Shown: positions 1-8,477 of the stretch, one piece after another
Numbering within the stretch: position 1 is the first letter of the stretch
How the letters are laid out: every line of letters starts with the position of its first letter
Origin: an uncultured Prevotellaceae bacterium
GTDB taxonomy: Bacteria; Bacteroidota; Bacteroidia; Bacteroidales; Bacteroidaceae
Assembly: GCA_900314755.1 (NCBI GenBank)
Contig: OMWH01000005.1
Span: 1 to 64,000 of the forward strand
Length of the DNA stretch: 64,000 bases
Direction of reading: 5' to 3'
The notes under the pieces: model-generated
Seen by the model: only the letters and a program-made list of their open reading frames with translations
Told to the model about the DNA's origin: nothing
Databases searched by the model: none
Position numbers and translations under genes: made by a program

Positions 1-53
1 TATTATATATATATAATATATTATATATATATAATAATATAATTAAACATAAG
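1..53. repeat. AT-only low-complexity tract
   Basis: About fifty bases made almost only of alternating TA with interspersed AA/TT. It lies downstream of the leftward murF-alr operon. No gene or known element is seen in it. It could be a slippage-prone microsatellite or an unwinding element; the sequence alone does not decide. Confidence 0.7.
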
Positions 54-54
54 G

Positions 55-86
55 TCAGAATCTCAATTTCATTACTGAGATTCTGA
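55..86. repeat. Perfect 11-bp inverted repeat
   Basis: TCAGAATCTCA at 55-65 and TGAGATTCTGA at 76-86 form a perfect hairpin with a 10-nt loop. There is no clear T-run on either side, so it is called an inverted repeat rather than a terminator. It may back up the murF-alr terminator at 124-165. Confidence 0.6.
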
Positions 87-123
87 GACTGAGACTATTT
101 CAGTACGAGACAGTAGACAAGGA

Positions 124-165
124 GGTCTAAAACCACCACCCTGAATCAGGGTAGTGGTTTTAGTC
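124..165 (-). terminator. Terminator of the yfhO-GSCFA-murF-alr operon
   Basis: AAAACCAC/GTGGTTTT (129-136, 154-161) and ACCCTG/CAGGGT (138-143, 147-152) make a long hairpin with one mismatch and the loop AAT. The TAA stop of murF-alr (160-162) lies inside the stem. The U-run is only four bases, flanked by A/T. Confidence 0.75.
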
Positions 166-2637
166 CTGGTAATACACTTTCTTCACTCGGTTGCTGACAC
201 TCGTCATCACCTCATAGGGGATGGTGTCGAGGACATCGGAGAGGACGGTGACAGGCAGATGCTCACCGAATATCTCCACGCTGTCACCCTCTTTGCAGTC
301 GATATCCGTCACGTCAATCATGGCGACATCCATACAGATATTGCCGACATACGGGGCTTTCTGTCCGTTCACCAGACAGTAGCACTTGCCACGACCCAAG
401 TGGCGGTTGAGACCATCAGCATATCCGATAGGAATAGCGGCTATCACACTGTCACGGGTCAGGATGCCCTTGCGGCTATAGCCCACCGTCTCCTCCTTAG
501 GCACATGACGCAACTGGAGAATGGTGGTCTTCAGCGTTGAGACGGTATGCAGCATGCGGTTGTCACGGGGGTCCACACCATAGAGTCCCAGTCCTAAGCG
601 GCACATATCCATCTGTCGCTCAGGGAAGTGCTCGATGGCAGCGGAGTTGTCCATGTGGCGCAGTATCTTATGGGAGAAAGCAGATTGCAGTTTCCTGCTT
701 GCCTTGTCGAACTTCTCAAACTGCATGGCGGAGAAGTTGTCAAAGTCATCACTGTCAGAACCCACGAAATGGGAGAATACCGAACGAGGGATGATGGCAT
801 TCTGACGTTTCAGACGTGCGATGACCTCATCAATATCTTTCTCGGGGTCGAAGCCCAGGCGGTGCATACCAGTATCCAGTTTGATATGCACAGGTAAGCC
901 GGTGATACCCTCTTTCTCTGCCGCACGAATCAGTGCGTCCATCAGTCGGAAGGAATACACCTCCGGTTCCAGGTCATAGTCGAACATGGTCTTGAAAGCA
1001 GTCATCTCAGGGTTCATGATCATGATGTTCTGAGTGATGCCATGACGACGGAGCGTCACACCCTCATCAGCCACCGCCACGGCGAGATAGTCGACACGAT
1101 GGTCCTGCAGTGTCTTCGCCACCTCGACGGCACCGGCACCATAGGCATCCGCCTTCACCATGCACACCAACTTCGTCTCTGGCTTGAGGAACGAGCGGTA
1201 GAAGTTCAGGTTATCGACCACGGCATTCAGGTTGACTTCCAATATCGTCTCATGAACTTTCTGTTCCAGGAGCTCCGTGAGATGGTCGAAACCGAAGACA
1301 CGTGCCCCTTTCAGGAGGATCACCTCATCATGCAGACTGCGGAACAGAGGACTGTCCACAAACTGCTGGACGCCCGGGAAGAAAGCCTTGTCGGCTACGG
1401 TAATCACATCAGCCTGCGACTGGATAGCCGTACCGATACCTATCAGGCGGTCGACACCCCGTTTCTGACAGAGGTCGCTGACCTCCCGGTAGAGTTCCGA
1501 CTTATCCATACCCGTCTGCTGGATATCACTCAGTATCAGCGTACGTCGACGACCTTGATACTCTGGGCGACGATTCATAAAGTCGAGAGCGATATCCAGA
1601 GAGTTGATATCAGAATTATAGGAGTCGTTGATGAGTGTGCATCCATGCTGTCCCTCTTTGACCTCCAGACGCATGGCGACAGGTTCCAATTGAGACATCC
1701 TCGTATCCAAGTCTTCCGGTCTGACTCCCAAATAAAGGGCGATAGCAGCACAAGCAAAGGAGCATTCCATGGAAGCCTCATCGATAAAGGGGAGGCGATA
1801 CTCACCCTGGGTTCCTTTATAGCAGTAGGATATGATAGTGGAACTCGGAGTACTCGGAGTACTAGAAATACTAGAGATATACAGCGGTGCCGACGGATTC
1901 TCCCTGCTCCACCCTATCTTCTCACCCTGATAACCAGAGCGACGGATGCAACGGCTGATGGTATCGTTGTCACTGTCATAGGCAATGACTTTCGCCCCAT
2001 GGAAGAGCTGCAGTTTCTCCATACATTTCTCATCCATCGAGCGGAAATTCTTCTGATGGGCAGTACCTAAAGAGGTCAGAACACCGATGGTAGGCTGGAT
2101 GATATCATGTAACGATGCCATCTCACCAGGCTCACTGATTCCCGCTTCGAAGATACCCACCTGAGTCTGTTCGTTCAACAGCCATACCGACAGGGGGACA
2201 CCAATCTGGGAATTATAACTGCGGGGGGACCGGGTGACGACCATCTGTGGTGACAATATCTGGTAGAGCCATTCCTTCACCATCGTCTTGCCGTTAGAGC
2301 CTGTTATACCCACGATGGGGATGTCAAACTCGTCACGGTGACGCTCTGCAAGTCGCTGCAACGCCTCCAAGGGAGAGGGCACGACGAGGAAATTGGCGTC
2401 GGTGTGTTGAGAGGCAAACATGTCGTTTTCCACCACGAAGTTTCTGACTCCCCGCCTGTACAGGTCATCAATATACTTATGTCCGTCGTTCCGTTGGGAG
2501 CGAAGGGCAAAAAACAAAGTCTCTTCCGGGAAACACAAGGAACGGCTGTCTGTCAACAGCCATCCAATCTTGGCATCGGCATGTCCGATGCGACGGGCTC
2601 CAATGAGCGTTGTAATCTTTTCTATTGTGTAAATCAT
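160..2637 (-). CDS. murF-alr: Bifunctional UDP-MurNAc-tripeptide--D-Ala-D-Ala ligase / alanine racemase
   Basis: An 825-residue fusion of two cytoplasmic peptidoglycan precursor enzymes: the N-terminal half is MurF-like, adding D-Ala-D-Ala to UDP-MurNAc-tripeptide, and the C-terminal half is a PLP-dependent alanine racemase that supplies D-Ala. The Mur ATP-binding motif GSNGKT is at residues 113-118. The racemase starts near residue 465, with the PLP-lysine motif MVKADAYGAGA around 495 and the tyrosine motif TVGYSRKG around 720. Such fusions are known in Bacteroidota. The start overlaps the end of the GSCFA gene by 4 nt, so the two are probably translationally coupled. Residues of about 253-265 (Ser/Thr/Pro/Ile) are encoded by a 9-bp tandem repeat and look like a tolerated surface-loop insertion. 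Confidence 0.95.
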   Translation of the reverse strand: MIYTIEKITTLIGARRIGHADAKIGWLLTDSRSLCFPEETLFFALRSQRNDGHKYIDDLYRRGVRNFVVENDMFASQHTDANFLVVPSPLEALQRLAERHRDEFDIPIVGITGSNGKTMVKEWLYQILSPQMVVTRSPRSYNSQIGVPLSVWLLNEQTQVGIFEAGISEPGEMASLHDIIQPTIGVLTSLGTAHQKNFRSMDEKCMEKLQLFHGAKVIAYDSDNDTISRCIRRSGYQGEKIGWSRENPSAPLYISSISSTPSTPSSTIISYCYKGTQGEYRLPFIDEASMECSFACAAIALYLGVRPEDLDTRMSQLEPVAMRLEVKEGQHGCTLINDSYNSDINSLDIALDFMNRRPEYQGRRRTLILSDIQQTGMDKSELYREVSDLCQKRGVDRLIGIGTAIQSQADVITVADKAFFPGVQQFVDSPLFRSLHDEVILLKGARVFGFDHLTELLEQKVHETILEVNLNAVVDNLNFYRSFLKPETKLVCMVKADAYGAGAVEVAKTLQDHRVDYLAVAVADEGVTLRRHGITQNIMIMNPEMTAFKTMFDYDLEPEVYSFRLMDALIRAAEKEGITGLPVHIKLDTGMHRLGFDPEKDIDEVIARLKRQNAIIPRSVFSHFVGSDSDDFDNFSAMQFEKFDKASRKLQSAFSHKILRHMDNSAAIEHFPERQMDMCRLGLGLYGVDPRDNRMLHTVSTLKTTILQLRHVPKEETVGYSRKGILTRDSVIAAIPIGYADGLNRHLGRGKCYCLVNGQKAPYVGNICMDVAMIDVTDIDCKEGDSVEIFGEHLPVTVLSDVLDTIPYEVMTSVSNRVKKVYYQD
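1843..1878. repeat. In-frame 9-bp minisatellite inside murF-alr
   Basis: Four consecutive 9-mers on the + strand: ACTCGGAGT, ACTCGGAGT, ACTAGAAAT, ACTAGAGAT. On the coding strand they give a Ser/Thr/Pro/Ile-rich stretch in the MurF half. The same unit type occurs in the neighbouring gene at 2922-2971. Confidence 0.85.
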
Positions 2638-3461
2638 AGTGCAAAGGTAGGATATTTCTTTTTCAATTCCTCTACTTTTAACATTGTTTTATCCATAAAT
2701 GCCTTATACTCCTCAGAATAGGGTTGGAAAGGCTTGTGATGCAGGGCGTTTTTGATGGGATGCCACTCCCGGAGGAACTCCTTGGCTGCCTCACTGAGAT
2801 AGGTCTCTGACAGCCGTTCCCAGATATAGTCCACCGCCTGCTCTGAGGGATGCAGCATGTCTGCGGCATAGAAGCGGTAGTCACGCAACTCATCCATCAC
2901 GATCTCGTAGGCGGGGAAATAACTAGGGGAACTAGGGAAACTAGTAGAACTAGGAATACTAGGAGTACTAGTTAGCTTATCCACTGCCATTAGCAGGGTG
3001 GCTTTGGAGAGCTGGCTCTCATGATAGCCGTATTTGCGATAACGGATGGGACTGACCGTCAGCACCACCTGTACGTCTGGACGACGCTCCCTCAGGATGT
3101 CAATGGCTTTCCCCAGATAGTCGGCACACTCATCTACGGTCAGCTTCTCTTCCTGGAAGAGACTCTGCGGTCGTTTCTCACAGTTGTCCACAATCTCTCC
3201 TGTCTCTTTCAGACGGTAGACATGATTAGTTCCTAAGGTCAGGAAGACGACACGAGGGGCATCGTCTGTCCGCTGGATGGTATGGAGGATGGAGGCAGGG
3301 TTATACATCACCCCGAAGGGATTGACTGTCGCCATGAACTTCTCTTCCACGAAACGCCTGCCGATATGGTCGGCAAAGCAGGAGCCCACAAAGAGCATCT
3401 CTTCGCAGGGCTCTATCCGGAAGGTCGGCTGAGGAATGTCAACAATCGTCCTGAACTCCAT
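2634..3461 (-). CDS. GSCFA family protein
   Basis: A 275-residue protein with the family-naming motif GSCFA at residues 26-30, in the context FVGSCFADHIG. GSCFA proteins resemble SGNH-type hydrolases, but the substrate is not established and none is proposed here. No signal peptide is visible. It is the middle gene of a leftward operon, 6 nt after the YfhO-like gene and overlapping murF-alr by 4 nt. Residues of about 163-180 are a Ser/Pro/Thr-rich insert encoded by six 9-bp repeats, probably a flexible loop. Confidence 0.9.
   Translation of the reverse strand: MEFRTIVDIPQPTFRIEPCEEMLFVGSCFADHIGRRFVEEKFMATVNPFGVMYNPASILHTIQRTDDAPRVVFLTLGTNHVYRLKETGEIVDNCEKRPQSLFQEEKLTVDECADYLGKAIDILRERRPDVQVVLTVSPIRYRKYGYHESQLSKATLLMAVDKLTSTPSIPSSTSFPSSPSYFPAYEIVMDELRDYRFYAADMLHPSEQAVDYIWERLSETYLSEAAKEFLREWHPIKNALHHKPFQPYSEEYKAFMDKTMLKVEELKKKYPTFAL
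2922..2971. repeat. In-frame 9-bp minisatellite inside the GSCFA gene
   Basis: Consecutive + strand 9-mers ACTAGGGGA, ACTAGGGAA, ACTAGTAGA, ACTAGGAAT, ACTAGGAGT, then ACTAG. The 9-bp unit keeps the reading frame at any copy number and encodes a Ser/Pro/Thr-rich stretch. Confidence 0.9.
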
Positions 3462-3467
3462 GTCCCT

Positions 3468-5966
3468 TTATGCTTTTTCCGATTTTCTATGTTGCAGATA
3501 TGCCTGTACCGCCATACCTATCAGCAGCAATAACAGGATGCCCAGTGCCACATAGGCAATGGTCTCTGTCGTCGTGATACTCTTGGGGAAGAAACTCAGC
3601 ACGATCTCATGCTTTCCGGGCTTGACAGGTAGGGCACGCAACACGTAGTTGACACGTCCGAGTTCCTGCTCCACACCATCCACCGTGGCTGTCCACCCCG
3701 GATAGTAAATCTCCGAGAACACGACGACACCACCCTTTCCTGACTCTACCTCGTAGGAGAGTTGGTTGGGCTCATAGCTCTTGATACGCACCACACTCAG
3801 CGTGTCCTGCGCGGTACTCTCTCCTAACTGCTCCTTGAACTTGGCATCGGCAACAGCCTCATGACGCAGGTTCAGCTTGGCAATCATATCAAGTTCCTGG
3901 TTGGCATTCTCGACATAGGTCACCTTGTCTACCAACCACGCATTGCCATAGGTATAGGGGTTCTCCACTGGAACGGTCTGACCACCCTGCAGCGGCAGGA
4001 TGAAGTACTTCGTATTGAGCATGTTCAGCACAGGATAGATGGAGTCGCCCTTCACCCGTGTCATGTCACCCTGAGCCTCAGCAATGGCACCGTAGCCCTG
4101 CTCCATCTCTTCCGAGATATAAGCGTCGATGAGTTCCTGATAGCGACGCAACTTAGCGGCATGGTAGCCACCGATGCTCTTCACATAGAAGCTCGTCTCG
4201 TTCTCATTGAAGGTATTCGTGGCGAGGTTCAGCACACGGAAGTCAAGGGTCTTGTCCTGCAGGATATGGTCGATGGCTGTCGACTTCTGGACGGGTTCCT
4301 CACGGACTGTCTTCGACACAAACATCTCGTCGTTCAGATAGCGTTTGTTGACCTGCCACATATCAAACAGACAGAGCACGGTGAGCAGTCCCACGAGCCA
4401 TTCAGCACGCAGTTTCTGGAATCTGTAGAGGAACAGGCAGACGGTACCTATCAAAATGATCATGAACGAACGCCAGCAGTCTGCCGTAAACACAGCGACA
4501 CGCATCTCCGTCAGGTTCTGTACCAATGGAGCCAGTTGCTCTGCAGGTATCTGTCGCATCGCCTGCATCTCATTGATACTGATATACTCGGGGAAGAACA
4601 GTTTCGGCATCAGGGCAAACAACAGGGCGAGTCCTCCTGTCAGACCAAAGGCGATATATACGTATTTCACTTTCGTCCTCAGTATCTCAGGCTCGTCAAT
4701 CACTTTCTTCAAGGCAAGCATCGCCAACAAGGGGATGGTGAACTCGGCAATGACGAGGATGGAGGCAACGGTACGGAACTTAGCGTACATCGGTATGTAG
4801 TCGAGGAAGAAATCCGTGAAAGGCATGAAGTTACGACCCCACGACAACAGGACGGAGAGGATGGTCACGGCAAGCAATGCCCATTTCAGCGGTCCTTTGA
4901 CTATGAAGAGTCCCAGCACAAAGAGCATCAGCACGAAGGCACCCACATAGACAGGACCTGCCGTCATCGGCTGGTTGCCCCAGTACTGTCCTATCTGCTC
5001 GTAGATTCCCAGATAGTCGTTATTGGCATGCGCCATCGCCGTCTTACTGCGTACCATAGGCTCAGAGGCACCGCCCTTCGCATTGGGTACCAGCAGCGTC
5101 CATGTCTCATCGATACCATAGCTCCACTGGGTGATATAGTCACGGTCCAGTCCACTCGATGTCTGGTTGGCGGCATTCGCCTTCACCAACTCACTCTTGC
5201 CACGCATCGACTCCTTACCATACTCCCACGTATGATAGAGGTTCGACATGTTGATACATACACCTATCGCCGCACCAGCCAGACAGACACCTGTCGCCTT
5301 CAGCAGATGCTGCCACTCTTTCTTCCTTGCCCCTTCTATCACAAAAGCAATCACCATCGCCAGGATGACGAACAGGTAGTAGTAGGTCATCTGCACATGG
5401 TTGGCAAGTACCTCCAACGCACAGAACAATGCGGTGACTATCAAGCCCCAGGCATATTTTCCCCGATAGGCAAGTACCACACCTGCTATCATCGGTGGCA
5501 GATAGGCAAGGGCGATCACCTTCCAGATATGCCCTGCGGCAATGATGATGAAGAAATAGCTGCTGAACGCCCATACCACAGCACCCAGCGTGGCAAGATA
5601 CCAACGGAAGTCGAAGGCACGCAACAGGATATAGAAGCCCAACAGGTAGGCAAAAACATACCATACGTTCTCCGGCAGCCACAGGTGATATGCCTTCTCC
5701 ACCTTTGCCAGCGTATCCGTACTCTTATATGACGGAGCCGTCTGGTAGGTAGGCATACCGCTGAACACGGCATTCGTCCAACGGGTACGCTCTCCTGTCC
5801 GCTGATAGTATTCCGACGCTTCCTGTCCTGCCCCACGACCTGCCGAAGAGTCATGACGATAGAGGATACGCCCCTCGATGTCTGCAGGGAAGAAATAAGC
5901 GAATGAGATAACGGCAAATAACACTACTGCCACGATATCAGGCAGCCACTGTTTCAGATTCTTCAT
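3468..5966 (-). CDS. YfhO-family multi-pass membrane protein
   Basis: An 832-residue integral membrane protein related to the YfhO family, which is linked to modification of cell-envelope polymers in Gram-positive bacteria; its role here is unknown. It has a first hydrophobic segment right after MKNLKQW, then roughly a dozen membrane segments over the first 500-odd residues. Near the C-terminus is a soluble part with EIYYPGWTATVDG, then a last membrane helix and a Lys/Arg tail. The ATG at 5966 was chosen because the frame stays open further upstream only across the promoter repeat and the start of mtnN on the other strand. A TAnnTTTG promoter lies 24 nt before it. It is the first gene of the operon with GSCFA and murF-alr. 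Confidence 0.88.
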   Translation of the reverse strand: MKNLKQWLPDIVAVVLFAVISFAYFFPADIEGRILYRHDSSAGRGAGQEASEYYQRTGERTRWTNAVFSGMPTYQTAPSYKSTDTLAKVEKAYHLWLPENVWYVFAYLLGFYILLRAFDFRWYLATLGAVVWAFSSYFFIIIAAGHIWKVIALAYLPPMIAGVVLAYRGKYAWGLIVTALFCALEVLANHVQMTYYYLFVILAMVIAFVIEGARKKEWQHLLKATGVCLAGAAIGVCINMSNLYHTWEYGKESMRGKSELVKANAANQTSSGLDRDYITQWSYGIDETWTLLVPNAKGGASEPMVRSKTAMAHANNDYLGIYEQIGQYWGNQPMTAGPVYVGAFVLMLFVLGLFIVKGPLKWALLAVTILSVLLSWGRNFMPFTDFFLDYIPMYAKFRTVASILVIAEFTIPLLAMLALKKVIDEPEILRTKVKYVYIAFGLTGGLALLFALMPKLFFPEYISINEMQAMRQIPAEQLAPLVQNLTEMRVAVFTADCWRSFMIILIGTVCLFLYRFQKLRAEWLVGLLTVLCLFDMWQVNKRYLNDEMFVSKTVREEPVQKSTAIDHILQDKTLDFRVLNLATNTFNENETSFYVKSIGGYHAAKLRRYQELIDAYISEEMEQGYGAIAEAQGDMTRVKGDSIYPVLNMLNTKYFILPLQGGQTVPVENPYTYGNAWLVDKVTYVENANQELDMIAKLNLRHEAVADAKFKEQLGESTAQDTLSVVRIKSYEPNQLSYEVESGKGGVVVFSEIYYPGWTATVDGVEQELGRVNYVLRALPVKPGKHEIVLSFFPKSITTTETIAYVALGILLLLLIGMAVQAYLQHRKSEKA

Positions 5967-5990
5967 AACTGTTTTCTTAATTTCTGCGTG

Positions 5991-5998
5991 CAAAGTTA
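5991..5998 (-). promoter_or_regulatory. -7 promoter element for the yfhO operon
   Basis: CAAAGTTA on the + strand is TAACTTTG on the gene strand, matching the Bacteroidota TAnnTTTG consensus. It lies 24 nt before the ATG and forms the edge of a promoter-linked repeat unit. Confidence 0.7.
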
Positions 5999-6073
5999 CC
6001 AAATAAGTGAGAGAAATGCAAAAGAAAACAAGTTTTCTTCTCATTTCCGAACGAAAAGTAAGTTCGGCGAAGC
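5991..6073 (-). repeat. Promoter-linked palindromic repeat, unit 1
   Basis: An 83-bp unit from CAAAGTTAC to GGCGAAGC. Its hairpin has outer arms GAAATG (6013-6018) / CATTTC (6042-6047) and inner arms AAGAAAAC (6022-6029) / GTTTTCTT (6032-6039). Unit 4b at 22038-22120 has the same length, the same outer arms and the same end, but a different palindrome core. Confidence 0.75.
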
Positions 6074-6089
6074 CAAAGTTAACAAATAA

Positions 6090-6121
6090 TTTGGTCTTCT
6101 TCTCACTTATTCGTATCTTTG
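6090..6121 (+). promoter_or_regulatory. Promoter of mtnN
   Basis: TTTG at 6090-6093 and TATCTTTG at 6114-6121 with a 20-nt spacer, matching the Bacteroidota sigma factor consensus. The ATG is 25 nt downstream. Confidence 0.8.
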
Positions 6122-6146
6122 CAATCCAAACAGTAAAAAAGACAAT

Positions 6147-6797
6147 ATGAAGATAGGAATTATCGTAGCAATGGACAAGGAGCTGAACCAACTGCAACAG
6201 CTCTTCAATCAGGACAACGTAAGGGTGGAGAAATGCGGTATCGGCAAGGTCAACGCCGCCCTTGGTGCCCAACGTATGATCTATGAGTTTCACCCTGATG
6301 TAATCATCTCCAGCGGCTGTGCTGGTGGTAATGGCGATGACATCAACATACAAGATATTATCGTCGGCTCAGAAGTCACCTATCACGATGTCTACTGTGG
6401 GAAGGCGATTGATGATATCACCGTCTACGGACAAGTACAAGGACTTCCCGTCCGCTATACTCCAGAAAAATATCTGCTGGAGAAAGCCACTCAACTCTCA
6501 GCCCTCAACCCTCAACTTACCCTTCACCAAGGACTGATCGTCACTGGTGACTGGTTCGTGGACTCGAAGGAGAAGATGCGCAGCATCATCGAGAAGTTCC
6601 CTGAGGCAAAGGCTGTTGACATGGAGTCGTGTGCCATTGCCCAGACCTGTTATATCAACAAGGTACCGTTCATCTCCTTCCGTGTCATCAGCGATATCCC
6701 TCTGCGTGACACCGATGCCTCACAGTATCACGATTTCTGGAACACCATCGCCGACAACTCTTTCCAAGTCACCAAAACTTTCGTAGAGTCATTGTAG
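6147..6797 (+). CDS. mtnN: 5'-methylthioadenosine/S-adenosylhomocysteine nucleosidase
   Basis: A 216-residue cytoplasmic nucleosidase of the MtnN/Pfs family. It cleaves adenine from methylthioadenosine and S-adenosylhomocysteine in methionine salvage and in the activated-methyl cycle. Glu12 in MDKEL matches the known catalytic glutamate; the purine-nucleoside motif VDMES and the late aspartate in VISDIP are also present. Length fits the family (about 230). Residues encoded by 6490-6517 come from four 7-bp repeats, probably an inserted loop. It is transcribed alone, divergent from the yfhO operon and convergent with the next gene. Confidence 0.88.
   Translation: MKIGIIVAMDKELNQLQQLFNQDNVRVEKCGIGKVNAALGAQRMIYEFHPDVIISSGCAGGNGDDINIQDIIVGSEVTYHDVYCGKAIDDITVYGQVQGLPVRYTPEKYLLEKATQLSALNPQLTLHQGLIVTGDWFVDSKEKMRSIIEKFPEAKAVDMESCAIAQTCYINKVPFISFRVISDIPLRDTDASQYHDFWNTIADNSFQVTKTFVESL
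6490..6517. repeat. 7-bp tandem repeat inside mtnN
   Basis: Four heptamers in a row: CTCAACT, CTCAGCC, CTCAACC, CTCAACT. A heptamer array is more typical of intergenic simple sequence; here it is translated as QLSALNPQL. Confidence 0.75.
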
Positions 6798-6840
6798 GTC
6801 TCACTCCTCCCCATAATGGATGCTATAAAAGGAAAGTATC

Positions 6841-7404
6841 TTAGTCCGTGAGTTTCTTCTTGAGTTTCTTGAGTCCCTTCTCTATATTCTTCTCTTTCTC
6901 GCGGGCTTCCTTTTTCTTACGCTTCTCTTCCTTACGAGCTTCTTTCTCCCGTTTCTTCTGTTCCTTCTTCAGCTGCTTCTCCATCTTGCGAGCCTCCTTG
7001 GCGGCTTCCTTGGCAGCCTTCTTCTCGCTCTTCTTCTCCGCTTTCTCCTTGGCAGAAGCCTCCAAGGCATCACGCAGCATCTGCTTGTCGAAGGTAAAGA
7101 CATGACCGAGGATACCCAATGACAGGATCTGCGTCTCGTCACCCATCTTCACATGAGTGGTGTTACAGACAAGGTAGTTGTCCACCTCCAGTTTCGAGTT
7201 CAGCGCCACCTCGATGGTCTTGTTGACGATACCCTTTCCCAGGTCTGTCAGCACGTTATCGCCCATCCGTTCTGTTGCTTCCTCGTCGACATACTCCTTC
7301 ACAGCCTCCATCATCGCCTTCTTATGCGCTTTCTTATCGGGGACTGTCTTTGCCATTGCCACCACAGCGACAATGACAATGATACCTATCAGTAGTTTCT
7401 TCAT
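6841..7404 (-). CDS. Small membrane-anchored protein resembling DUF4359, with a long charged tail
   Basis: A 187-residue protein. Residues 1-18 are a single hydrophobic anchor or uncleaved signal (MKKLLIGIIVIVAVVAMA), followed by KTVPDKKAHKKAMM, which resembles DUF4359 proteins. After residue of about 115 the protein is almost only Lys, Glu, Ala and Arg and should form a long charged helix or coiled coil. Function is not known and no partner is evident. It is monocistronic, with its own promoter at 7431. The N-terminal assignment is moderate; the tail could also be a nucleic-acid or envelope-polymer contact. Confidence 0.75.
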   Translation of the reverse strand: MKKLLIGIIVIVAVVAMAKTVPDKKAHKKAMMEAVKEYVDEEATERMGDNVLTDLGKGIVNKTIEVALNSKLEVDNYLVCNTTHVKMGDETQILSLGILGHVFTFDKQMLRDALEASAKEKAEKKSEKKAAKEAAKEARKMEKQLKKEQKKREKEARKEEKRKKKEAREKEKNIEKGLKKLKKKLTD

Positions 7405-7430
7405 TTCTTTCTTTTTTAATGATTCGGGTG

Positions 7431-7438
7431 CAAAGTTA
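7431..7438 (-). promoter_or_regulatory. -7 promoter element of the DUF4359-like gene
   Basis: CAAAGTTA on the + strand reads TAACTTTG toward the gene, 26 nt before its ATG. It is the edge of repeat unit 2. Confidence 0.65.
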
Positions 7439-7503
7439 CAATAAATCGAGAGCAGAACAAAAAGAATTCATTCTTTTTTTATGCCGAGATGAAGTAACTT
7501 ATC
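7431..7503 (-). repeat. Promoter-linked palindromic repeat, unit 2
   Basis: From CAAAGTTAC to the next CAAAG at 7504. The core palindrome AAAAAGAAT (7459-7467) / ATTCTTTTT (7470-7478) has a 2-nt centre. It is closely similar to unit 4a at 21961, including CGAGAGC before the core and GCCGAGATG then AGTAACTT after it. Confidence 0.75.
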
Positions 7504-7556
7504 CAAAGTTACAATAAATATTGTAAATCTGCAATGATTCCTGGAAAATCTGTTGC

Positions 7557-8477
7557 TTAGCGCTTGATGGAGAAATGGAAGCAGAGACCACCCTGTGGCG
7601 CATTCTCCACAGTGATGCTGCCCCCATGCAGCAGGACGGCATTCTTGACGATTGCCAGTCCTAAGCCAGTGCCACCCATGGAACGGCTGCGTCCCTTGTC
7701 TAAGCGATAGAAGCGTTCGAAGAGACGAGGCAGATGCTCTGGAGGAACACCATTCCCGTTATCGCTGAAAGTGAAGTCCCAATACTTTCCGTTGGGCTGT
7801 GCTGATATTTCTATCACAGTCCCTGTGCCCGCATAGTTGACGGCATTGTCTGTGAGGTTGCGGAAGATGCTGTAGAGCATCGCTGTATTACCATTGACAC
7901 AGATATCCTCAGGCAGGCAGTTATGCAGTGTCATCTGCTGGCGCTCCAACGCCAACTGTGTCTCTTCGACGATGTCAGAGACCAGCTCGGAGATGTTCAC
8001 ACGCTCCCGGGTAAGACGGTCTGCCGCATAGTCCATCTTGTTCAGGGTAGAGATGTCCTGCAGCAATGCTGTCAGTCGCTGCGCCTGGATATTGGTGCGC
8101 TCGATGAACTTCTTCTGCTGCTCCTCCGACATGTCAGGATTCTGCAGGATAGTGTCCGTATAACCGAGGATACTGGCAACAGGTGTCTTCAACTCGTGGG
8201 AAATATTCTGTGTCAGTTCCCTGCGCATCGCACTCTCTTTCGCCAGCTGTTCACGACTGATGCGCTCGTCCATCCGCTTGGCATAGCGGTATAGGATAAA
8301 GCCAAGCAGACACATCACGATGATGGAGAAGATGAACAGATGCAGGTCGTTAGTGTCATTTAATGGTGCTATCACCTTCCTCTCGTAGTCGTCAAAGAGG
8401 ATGAAGACAACTACATTCGTGAGGAATATAGCCATCACACTGAACCACATCTTCCTGCCTTCCGACACTTTCTTCAT
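7557..8477 (-). CDS. Sensor histidine kinase (PhoR-like)
   Basis: A 306-residue membrane histidine kinase. Two membrane helices enclose a very short periplasmic loop, followed by HisKA with the phospho-accepting His in NISHELKTPV, then HATPase_c with the N-box NLTDNAVNYAG and G-boxes SDNGNGVP and GGTGLGLAIV. With so small a periplasmic part it probably senses in the membrane or through a partner. The ATG at 8477 gives an ATGA overlap with the response regulator stop, so this start is preferred over longer upstream frames. The Na/Pi cotransporter just upstream suggests phosphate sensing, which is inference only. Confidence 0.88.
   Translation of the reverse strand: MKKVSEGRKMWFSVMAIFLTNVVVFILFDDYERKVIAPLNDTNDLHLFIFSIIVMCLLGFILYRYAKRMDERISREQLAKESAMRRELTQNISHELKTPVASILGYTDTILQNPDMSEEQQKKFIERTNIQAQRLTALLQDISTLNKMDYAADRLTRERVNISELVSDIVEETQLALERQQMTLHNCLPEDICVNGNTAMLYSIFRNLTDNAVNYAGTGTVIEISAQPNGKYWDFTFSDNGNGVPPEHLPRLFERFYRLDKGRSRSMGGTGLGLAIVKNAVLLHGGSITVENAPQGGLCFHFSIKR

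Noticed and set aside
1042..2070. A 342-codon open frame on the + strand
   Set aside because: Antisense to murF-alr, whose motifs are unambiguous.
3861..5732. A 623-codon open frame on the + strand
   Set aside because: It is antisense to the YfhO-like membrane protein, His/Gln-rich without family features, and has no promoter; it is a codon-bias shadow.
5967..6353. Upstream extension of the YfhO-like gene by 129 codons
   Set aside because: It would run through the promoter repeat and the 5' part of mtnN on the opposite strand; the ATG at 5966 with its promoter is sufficient.
6798..6840. Terminator between mtnN and the convergent DUF4359-like gene
   Set aside because: Only a weak GATGCT/AGTATC pairing without a T-run; not enough to call.
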